From positions 38,625 to 102,624 of the forward strand of contig DAXETV010000021.1 in NCBI GenBank assembly GCA_051155775.1: a DNA stretch of 64,000 nt, in the 5' to 3' direction. Under the pieces are notes generated by a model. That model searched no databases, had not been told where the DNA came from, and worked only from the letters and a program-made list of their open reading frames with translations. This stretch comes from CAYSCZ01 sp051155775. GTDB lineage: Bacteria > Bacteroidota > Bacteroidia > Cytophagales > Cyclobacteriaceae. A program made the position numbers and the translations under genes. Shown here one piece after another: positions 54,901 through 61,631 of the stretch; position 1 is the stretch's first letter, and the number at the start of each line of letters is the position of its first letter.

Positions 54901-55020
54901 GATAATTATTTAAAAACCGGTAATATTCGTGAATCCTTCAGGAATGCTCAAATCACCCTTCAGGAAAAATACAATGATCCCTTAGTCTGGGGCGCATTCA
55001 TAATGATAGGAGAGGGTTAA
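51979..55020 (+). CDS. Exported TPR protein with C-terminal CHAT protease domain
   Basis: A 1013-residue protein with a signal peptide (INRLSVIYFFSLIIIFFANLPSAYSG). Residues of about 50-480 hold around ten TPR repeats of the kinesin-light-chain kind (42-residue spacing; YEEAKALYEKTIKIDKIALG, YEHAEPLYQKSLELRKNSLG). A linker of helices follows, and then a caspase-like CHAT domain (about 700-1013) with catalytic His851 in LHIASHGYFLG and Cys926 in VLSACETGLGEIRNGEG. Both catalytic residues are intact. TPR-CHAT proteins are known as proteases in defence and signalling, but this one is predicted to be outside the cytoplasm. It is divergent from the TPR kinase and ends six bases from the convergent fibre operon. 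Confidence 0.93.
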   Translation: MKYFINRLSVIYFFSLIIIFFANLPSAYSGTNSDQSVKELEEKLSNYLKSGDKDEKYYAQLLNDLGLAYWKNGFYTQAKDTLRKAIDIKIEKYGEKHDEYLVSLSNYAGLLVDIGSFEKAKRYYFDVLRINKSLHGTESIEFANSLNNLGELFIELGIYDRALAFYQKSLEVSKAIIDNHPEQFAKSLASISKSYLKTGKLDKALGFVQRSLNEYEEIELTNSIDYLETLEILGNIYERMGRFGEAEKVLLKTLDLKYSMPDIDQVYIVETLNDLGVLYKDLGNYKKAQEYLIKAKDASARSVGDRHHDYAIIVNHLASVYKTTKKFEKAKNLYEESSEIFLNEYGEYHPSYATVLNNLAGVHRQLGNYEEAKALYEKTIKIDKIALGMDHPDYAMTVNNLAILYSSMGDYEHAEPLYQKSLELRKNSLGENHPSYAKSLDNLGLYYLSHNQEAKSKSYFNQAIQIQINQVNTVFPALSEIEREQFYTTVRQDVERFSSVAYQLKDDSPDIIGNLYNSQLATKAIIFYASEKMRNGIHNSGDQELIDDFIRWKSLKSRLAKYYQIGESRLKQMNINLEDLEDFINNLEKKLSYKSRAFSESLQDNQIDWKDIRSKLNDDEAAIEIVRFRAFKNIDSEDEYIYGFSDKVMYAALIVKKDSYLNPEFVIFEDGNVMEKQYYAAFKNALKYNVRDIYSYNVFWKKIADKLEGVNKVYLSPDGVYNKLNPNAFYHNESENFLINTLDIVLLTSTKDLFDNKSQEIQNNEVVLVGNPDYNENQSLSMPDALASSKEIRNFSGFPFKSLPGTEIEVQSISNRFEESGWDYQKYLYDDATEESIKNVNHPRILHIASHGYFLGDEGFTFNVANVTRHNPLFKSGLILSNANQSIKNFIDGKKIDTNREDGILTAYEAMNLNLGGTDLVVLSACETGLGEIRNGEGVYGLQRAFKVAGANNLIISLFKVQDQETQVLMTMFYDNYLKTGNIRESFRNAQITLQEKYNDPLVWGAFIMIGEG

Positions 55021-55026
55021 TAGTTT

Positions 55027-58000
55027 TTAATTTCTAACATACATCTTTAGTATTTTCCCTGGATCAACTACGGCAGAGCTTAGATTATTCATCTCTATAA
55101 TTAACTCCTCCGGTATGTTGAATTTTTCTGCGATGGTTATAACTGATTCCCCATCATTCACTTTATACTCCAACTGAACCAAACCAATACTGGACAAGTC
55201 AATAGCCACATCAAGACTAAGGTTTTTGGCTTTGGTAGCTTCAACAATTATGGGTGTATATTTATCAATCAATTTATTTTTAAAATCATTTAAACTTTCC
55301 AGATTATCCTCGCTAACATTAAGATTTTCCGCCAAATCTGAAACTAAGAGTTTGTCCCTGCTTACAATTGTCTTGTACACAGTCACATCTAATTTTTTAT
55401 TGGTAACCAGATTAAAAATCAACCTGTTATTAAGCAAAGGGGTGTATACGCTCTCTTCTACCTGGGTGATCTTACTCACCGTATAGGATATTCTTTTTTG
55501 AGAAAAACCTTCTTTCTGGAGTTGTTTCACCACATCATCTAGTATTTCATTTCCGTCAGCGACATCAGAAAACCTACCATCAATATTTATTTCAATGTCA
55601 GGCTGGTCTGCATATTCCTCAGCAAGCTGATCTATAAATTGCTTGGTTGTGTTATTCAACTTTGATTCATTCAAATATATATCCGCTACCTGTGTATTGT
55701 AAATGGGTGCATTACTACCAATCACCTTAATTTCTTTGATGAAGAACAAATCTCTTGCATTGACTTTAAGGCCTTCTTCATCACTCAGTATCGAATACTT
55801 CCGTTGGGATGGAACATTTTTAAATTGAAAAAATCCGTATTTATCGGTAGTGGTTTGTTTCACTTTTCGTCCATTTCCACCCACTATAGAAATGGTATAG
55901 TCATCCAGCGGCCTTCCCGATTTTATCTCGACTAGCTTTCCGGAAACATCAAGGTTTTCTGAGGTCTTATTCGAAAACCCCTTTACTTCTGATATTAATT
56001 GTGAAGTTTCTAAAATTGTATTCTCAAGATCCAATCTGTTCCCGAATATATTTTGTGTTCTGGTTCTTATATTTTGTAAGTTCTTAAGAAGTTTTCTTTC
56101 GTTAGCGTCCATTCTTCTAAGTGCCCTAAGGTCCTCGTAGCTCAATCCATAAATGTGTTCATCATCACTGAAATTGTATAACCTACCGACTATATATCTA
56201 TTAACATTCCTTTTTTTGTTCAATGATAAATTATCATAAAAATTAAGGTCACTTTCTATTTCATTTACTTCATTTGGTGAAAGCGGTCCCTGTAAATATT
56301 TTGATAATTTTTTTATAGAAGATTTCTCCCTTTGGGATAAGGCTTTAAAGTAATCCCTGTCACTGGCAGGTGAGGCCTCCGGGTTTGTTTCAAAGTAATC
56401 ATTGACCATTCGTAATGCCACAATCTTATCGATTAACTTTCTTTCATCAATAGCCAGGTCGTTGTAATAAGCTATCTCATCAGAGGTAATTCTTTTTACA
56501 GGTCGCTTATTTTTAGGTATTTCTTGGATCGTGATATTCTCATTTTTTGCTTTTTGATCCCGGGCAGTAGATTCCGGATCATCCATTGAATTGCTCTGTG
56601 CAGCTAGAGCGTCAGGTTGGGGTTGATTATCACTTACTTTGATTACTTCTTCATCTACAGATTTATTAAGGTTTTCTTCAGATTTCGAAGCAACCAGATC
56701 AGTAGTGTATTCCAGGTCATCATTTAAGAACTCCGCTGACAATTCTCCGATTTCAATCGTTCCTTGTGGTAATTCATCATCTGATTGGTTTTCAAAGTAA
56801 TCAACTAAACCAATATCCCCACTTGAAGAAGACTTCCCAATAAGAACCGAAGCATTGGCAATAAGTCTGGTAAACTTTTGTTTTTCCTGATCAGATAGTT
56901 TTAATAAGTTACCTTTCTCATCCTGGTTAACACGCTCAAGTATTTCATCAAAATCATTATGAAGGTTTACACTAGCTAATTTAAGCAACTGCTCCTTACT
57001 TGATTTGCGCATCGATTCGAATGTGTAAATGTCTGATTTTACCAGGTTTTGAATCCTTTTTGCCAAAATTTTATCCAGTTTATCTTTTTGATTGCCAGAT
57101 AAACTATTGTAAAACTCCAAATCTTTTTTTGAAAGATGCTCTTCAAAATTGTTCATCGAAGAAATAATAAAAGCCTGCGCCATATGGTCCAATGCTCCTT
57201 TTTCAGTTGTGGTAAGGTTTTCAAAAAATACACGTTCTGCATCTTCAATTTGAAATTTTTCGTTTTCGGCAATTGTAAATACCTTGTTTTTTATGGTGTG
57301 CTCCATCTTATTCCGTACTTCACCATCAAGATCATTAAGGAAACTATTACTGGAATAGCTCAAAGAAAGATTATCAATATTTTTTTTCTCTGTTAAGAAC
57401 TTTAATGAAATATTATCTACCTCAGTCTTATCAGGTTCTTTGAGCGTTTTGTAATAGTCATCGGTAAGGTCTAGCTCCTCATATTCCTTTAGCTGAAGGG
57501 CAATATATTGATCTACTTTTTCTTTGGAATCAACGTTTAATTGATCATAAAATCTGCGCTCCTCCTCTGATAACCTAACATGTAGACCTACAGAGTAGTC
57601 CTGCATGTATTGATTTACCATCCGATCAACAAGGAACTTTTCCCCGGACTGAAGCTGTTGGTAAAAAAATTCATCTTCCTCCCTTACAGCCTGCATATTA
57701 TTTCTATTTAGAATCCTCAATCTGGATTTAATAATTCGCTCTATTCTTTTTTTATCTTCATCTGACAGGTCTTTGTAATATTTTTCCTCTTCATCAGTAA
57801 GTGATAACTCAACACCATACAGCCTGGAGGCGACCAAATGAGATATGATACCTTCAATTTTTGATTGATCGGTTGCTTCAAAATCATAATCAGTAGAAAA
57901 AACAGATGTTCTTCCTGCTATCGATTCATCTGAAAATATTTCAGCAATGATCTCTTCATCAGTTGTTTTATTAAAAGTATAAATATCAAATTTTCCGACG

Positions 58001-59259
58001 CCCTCAAGTCTATTAGATGCTAAATAACCATGATCCTCCCCTAAGATTAAAAAAGCATCATCTCTGTTGCTATTATATGGGAAACCCATATTAAATATAT
58101 TGGTAGATGTAAAATTGTCATTTTCAGTTACATAAATATCAAAACCACCATACCCTTTGTGTCCATCAGATGCAAAAAACAAGACGCTTTCTTTATAATC
58201 AAAAAAAGGAGATATCTCTCTAAATGGAGTATTCACATCACTGCCAAGGTTTTGAGGCGGCCCCCAGGAGTCATCACCTGCTGATATGCTAATCCAAATA
58301 TCAGATGCTCCTTCACCACCCGGTCTATTAGAGGAGAAGAATAGCGTATCGCCTCCCGGAGATAATGAGGGGTGTCTCATATCATATCCTGCCACATTTA
58401 TATTTTCATTTAGCGGTTCAGGTTCTTTCCATGATTTTCCATCGAACTTTGAAAGAAAAATCTGGCATCCACCCAGATCATCATGGCAGTAAGTGAAATA
58501 GAACTTATCGTTTGCTTTATTAAAAATACCTGAACCCTCAGGAAACTTCGTATTTATTGCTTTAGAGAAATTATCACTGTCTGAGGTGCGCACCCACAAA
58601 CTATCTTCCTTATTAAACCTAAACATGTCTGCAAATGCCTCACCAAATTTCACATCAAGGTTTTTACCTTTAGTAGACTCCCTGGAGGAGGCAATAATTA
58701 TCGAAGAATCATTCTGATAGACGTAAGGTGCAAAATCATTGTACGGTGAATTAATCGGTTTGGATAGTATTGTAAACTCGTGATTACGAACGGGCTGTGA
58801 TAATTCCTGTAGGGCCAACAAACAACCCTCCCGCTCTATTTGTGCTTGATTTCTAAATATAATTTTCTCCTCACTTCCGATGTAGCTATTATCTTCTACT
58901 TCCTCTAAGAAGCGCTCAAAATTGTTTAAGGCCTCTTCATAGTTACCATTGAATTTTTTCATCAAAGCGAAATAATATCTCGCTTTTGGAAATCGCTGGT
59001 TAGAACCTCCCAGCGCTTTCTCGTAATAATACTCTGCTTGAGAATAGTTGGTTAATTCCCTGTAACATTCCGCCAACTGATAGTTAGCCGTAGAGTTTTC
59101 AGGTTCTTTTTTTAAAGCCCGTTTGTAGTACTCAGCGGCCTTGTAATATTGTTCATTTTCAAAAAATCGCTCAGCGGCCTGATTAATACTTGTTACCTTT
59201 TGAGCTAATATTGAATTATAAAATAAAAAAAAAGTAATAATTAGTAATAGCCATTTCAT
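55027..59259 (-). CDS. TPR-PD40 outer-membrane-associated protein with helical repeats and LysM
   Basis: A 1410-residue exported protein (signal KWLLLIITFFLFYNSILA). Domains in order: TPRs (about 20-130); a PD40/WD40-like propeller (about 165-430; PSLSPGGDTLFFSSNRPGGEG, GYGGFDIYVT); a long helical region (about 480-800 and 925-1065) with roughly twelve copies of a FYxxLxxxxKxxxDxxI motif, split by a polar linker; a carboxypeptidase-regulatory-like beta domain (about 1105-1180; VSGKLVEIKSGRPLDDYTIS); a segment with an OmpA-like beta-alpha layout but without the canonical peptidoglycan-binding motif; and a C-terminal LysM (about 1360-1405). It resembles PorE-type T9SS proteins with the OmpA domain degenerate and LysM taking the wall-binding role. 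It is last in the fibre operon. Confidence 0.87.
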   Translation of the reverse strand: MKWLLLIITFFLFYNSILAQKVTSINQAAERFFENEQYYKAAEYYKRALKKEPENSTANYQLAECYRELTNYSQAEYYYEKALGGSNQRFPKARYYFALMKKFNGNYEEALNNFERFLEEVEDNSYIGSEEKIIFRNQAQIEREGCLLALQELSQPVRNHEFTILSKPINSPYNDFAPYVYQNDSSIIIASSRESTKGKNLDVKFGEAFADMFRFNKEDSLWVRTSDSDNFSKAINTKFPEGSGIFNKANDKFYFTYCHDDLGGCQIFLSKFDGKSWKEPEPLNENINVAGYDMRHPSLSPGGDTLFFSSNRPGGEGASDIWISISAGDDSWGPPQNLGSDVNTPFREISPFFDYKESVLFFASDGHKGYGGFDIYVTENDNFTSTNIFNMGFPYNSNRDDAFLILGEDHGYLASNRLEGVGKFDIYTFNKTTDEEIIAEIFSDESIAGRTSVFSTDYDFEATDQSKIEGIISHLVASRLYGVELSLTDEEEKYYKDLSDEDKKRIERIIKSRLRILNRNNMQAVREEDEFFYQQLQSGEKFLVDRMVNQYMQDYSVGLHVRLSEEERRFYDQLNVDSKEKVDQYIALQLKEYEELDLTDDYYKTLKEPDKTEVDNISLKFLTEKKNIDNLSLSYSSNSFLNDLDGEVRNKMEHTIKNKVFTIAENEKFQIEDAERVFFENLTTTEKGALDHMAQAFIISSMNNFEEHLSKKDLEFYNSLSGNQKDKLDKILAKRIQNLVKSDIYTFESMRKSSKEQLLKLASVNLHNDFDEILERVNQDEKGNLLKLSDQEKQKFTRLIANASVLIGKSSSSGDIGLVDYFENQSDDELPQGTIEIGELSAEFLNDDLEYTTDLVASKSEENLNKSVDEEVIKVSDNQPQPDALAAQSNSMDDPESTARDQKAKNENITIQEIPKNKRPVKRITSDEIAYYNDLAIDERKLIDKIVALRMVNDYFETNPEASPASDRDYFKALSQREKSSIKKLSKYLQGPLSPNEVNEIESDLNFYDNLSLNKKRNVNRYIVGRLYNFSDDEHIYGLSYEDLRALRRMDANERKLLKNLQNIRTRTQNIFGNRLDLENTILETSQLISEVKGFSNKTSENLDVSGKLVEIKSGRPLDDYTISIVGGNGRKVKQTTTDKYGFFQFKNVPSQRKYSILSDEEGLKVNARDLFFIKEIKVIGSNAPIYNTQVADIYLNESKLNNTTKQFIDQLAEEYADQPDIEINIDGRFSDVADGNEILDDVVKQLQKEGFSQKRISYTVSKITQVEESVYTPLLNNRLIFNLVTNKKLDVTVYKTIVSRDKLLVSDLAENLNVSEDNLESLNDFKNKLIDKYTPIIVEATKAKNLSLDVAIDLSSIGLVQLEYKVNDGESVITIAEKFNIPEELIIEMNNLSSAVVDPGKILKMYVRN

Positions 59260-59265
59260 AACCTT

Positions 59266-60315
59266 CTAAAATAACGGATTTGAGAATTTTCTGCTAGTAT
59301 TACTTTTTGAAACATTATAATTAAAGGATATTTCAAAAGCAGGCTGTAAGGTATCATTTCTCTCCCCACTATTTAGGAAGCTCCTGTTAAGATCATAACT
59401 TAGGCCTACCCGATATTTATTCTTACTTATTCCTACCAGAAAAATGAATGAGTCCCTGACCCTGTACCATATACCCCCCACCAGGTTTAAATTCAGATTG
59501 CTAATCTGTCGTCCATCACTTTTAATATCATATAAAAAATAATTCCCAATGTTTGTTTGCAGGTTCCCATCAAAGTAATTGAGTAATAAGTTTGGTGCCC
59601 ATCTCAATTTACCATTTATGATATATTCGAAACCTCCGTGAATACCAACGGATAAAGGAGTGTCAACAGACTCATTTTCAACAAAAGATTCTTTTTGACT
59701 TACAATGTTCCTGACATTAAAGCCGAAAAAAGCAGTGGTTTGATACAAAAGATATGCCCGATCCGGGTTAAAATAATAAAGCGCACCAATATTTAAGACA
59801 GGGAAACCAATTTGATCATTAAATTGATCCGAAGGATTATTCAATGATGGATCAAAACCAATGAACGGACTGTACTGCGAGCCCCAGATAAGATTATCAA
59901 AATCAATGGACCTTTGGGTATAGCCTCCCTGCACTCCAAACACTAAAAATTCCGGGCCAAACAAATCAAATTTAAGCGTATAAGCAGCAGTTACTAATGC
60001 GCCTGTTGATTGGAATGCTCCTGACAAACCCTGTGATTCATTAAAAACCGTTATCCCAACACCACCTAATTTTTTACCCTCAATAGACCCCTGATAGATT
60101 GGAAACGCTAAAGAAAACTGACTTAATTGATTGGTGACGTCAAGGTTTTGAGGCTGTTGTTTGTGGTTTAATGACAGGGACATTCCACTACCAATACCTG
60201 CGAATGCCGGGTTTAAAAATAAAGAAGAAGCATAGTACTGCGAGAACTGGCCCTCCTGGGCATAAATCCCGACATTGGTAGTCATGATTAGTAATATGGT
60301 CAGCCAAACTCTCAT
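59266..60315 (-). CDS. PorP/SprF-family T9SS membrane protein
   Basis: A 349-residue outer-membrane beta-barrel of the PorP/SprF family. The signal peptide RVWLTILLIMTTNVGIYA leads to the family start QEGQFSQYYASSLFLNPAFAG, which is diagnostic. Barrel-like strands follow (SQFSLAFPIYQGS, GVGITVFNESQGLSGAF, PAFEISFNYNVSK near the end). SprF is needed for surface display of SprB in gliding bacteria; PorP-like proteins commonly pair with type B C-terminal-domain cargo. Its ATG overlaps the stop of the CHU_C gene in an ATGA, and the PD40 gene follows after six bases. Confidence 0.95.
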   Translation of the reverse strand: MRVWLTILLIMTTNVGIYAQEGQFSQYYASSLFLNPAFAGIGSGMSLSLNHKQQPQNLDVTNQLSQFSLAFPIYQGSIEGKKLGGVGITVFNESQGLSGAFQSTGALVTAAYTLKFDLFGPEFLVFGVQGGYTQRSIDFDNLIWGSQYSPFIGFDPSLNNPSDQFNDQIGFPVLNIGALYYFNPDRAYLLYQTTAFFGFNVRNIVSQKESFVENESVDTPLSVGIHGGFEYIINGKLRWAPNLLLNYFDGNLQTNIGNYFLYDIKSDGRQISNLNLNLVGGIWYRVRDSFIFLVGISKNKYRVGLSYDLNRSFLNSGERNDTLQPAFEISFNYNVSKSNTSRKFSNPLF

Positions 60316-61631
60316 TTAATCAAATGTATTACTCCATTTTTCTCAAAAGGATTACCATTTATAAATTGACCTTTTAAAATATACCTGTATATACCGGCAG
60401 TACTTTCGTTACTGTTGCTTTGGTTGGTTCCGTCCCAACCAACTGTATTCATAAAATCGAAATCATTGGATTGGAATACCTCAACACCAAACCTGTTGAA
60501 AATAATAATACTGAAATTTTCGTTTGATATATCCTCCCCAAAGACTTTGAAAACCTGATCATCAAGGTTAGAAGCATTGGGAGAAAAAGCATTTGGAACA
60601 TATAAAATGCCCCCACGAGGTCTTTCAGGACCAAGGCCAATGGCAATATATCGCTTGGTAAACTCCAGGTCACTTTCAATAATACCGAATGTTTCCTCAT
60701 CAGAATCAAGTATACTCCCCCTGCCTAAAGAGTTATATGGCCCCGTTACAGAATCAGCTTCTGCCAGTACCGGCCCACTTACTAAATTTAAATTGTTCGT
60801 ATTGGTGAAATTACTGAGATCGGCCCGCTCAAATTCCACTTCTATTAAACTCTCTGTGAATGTGCCTGATACTACATCTACAAACCAATAATTAAACTCA
60901 GAAACACCAACAAGTTCATTGCTGGGTATTGGTGGTTCGTTAAATTCCCCTAACTCCACACTTAATACAGGATTAATACCTGATACATTCTCCAGGGTTA
61001 ATGGAAGATATAATCCATTAAAACCCAACGGGAAAAACCTAAAACCATTACCTTTTTGAAAAAGCTTTCCTTCAAAATATGCGTTTTCATTTCCTCCGGT
61101 AACTTCAGCGTCTTCTTCTATAATCAATCTGGTCGTATCACTGGTTTGAAGGAATCCGTTTTCAAAACTTAGCGTACCAACAATTCGTATCGAATCTCCA
61201 AACAACGTATTCGTCATACCATTGTTAACAATGAAGGTACCTAACAATTGATTGCTTCCATTTACCATTATTTGATTATCAAAACCATTTAGTTCCAAAA
61301 TCCCATCAATGCCATTGTAGCTGTTTTCATTGATCCAGTCTCCACCAAGCCTGATCTCTCCCACATTATTGATTATGCCAGTGTTACTCATATTTCCCCC
61401 AAGACTAAATAAGGCATTATTGATGTTTTGTAAAATTGATTGGTTATTCCAGTCAGCTACCGAATTGATCACTCCCTGATTTGTGACAGTTCCTGCATTT
61501 GACACCTCTGAATTGATATTAAGCGTTGCATTGGCAGTAACTACAATACTTGCATCGCCCGAAACGACAAACTGCGCATAACTAACGAAGTAGCATAAAA
61601 CCAAAATCAATATGATCGCTATTCTCTTCAT
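60312..61631 (-). CDS. Secreted protein with gliding-motility (CHU_C, type B) C-terminal domain
   Basis: A 439-residue T9SS cargo protein: signal peptide KRIAIILILVLCYFVSYA, a beta-rich N-terminal half with short repeats of the form N-x-G-x-I (NAGTVTNQGVINS, NTGIINNVGEIRLGG), then an Ig-like region and the C-terminal CHU_C domain (about 340-439): YVPNAFSPNASNLDDQVFKV, IIIFNRFGVEVFQSND and GWDGTNQSNSNESTAGIYRY. This domain directs type IX secretion and needs a PorP/SprF-like partner, which is encoded next. ATGA overlaps join it to both neighbours. Confidence 0.93.
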   Translation of the reverse strand: MKRIAIILILVLCYFVSYAQFVVSGDASIVVTANATLNINSEVSNAGTVTNQGVINSVADWNNQSILQNINNALFSLGGNMSNTGIINNVGEIRLGGDWINENSYNGIDGILELNGFDNQIMVNGSNQLLGTFIVNNGMTNTLFGDSIRIVGTLSFENGFLQTSDTTRLIIEEDAEVTGGNENAYFEGKLFQKGNGFRFFPLGFNGLYLPLTLENVSGINPVLSVELGEFNEPPIPSNELVGVSEFNYWFVDVVSGTFTESLIEVEFERADLSNFTNTNNLNLVSGPVLAEADSVTGPYNSLGRGSILDSDEETFGIIESDLEFTKRYIAIGLGPERPRGGILYVPNAFSPNASNLDDQVFKVFGEDISNENFSIIIFNRFGVEVFQSNDFDFMNTVGWDGTNQSNSNESTAGIYRYILKGQFINGNPFEKNGVIHLIK

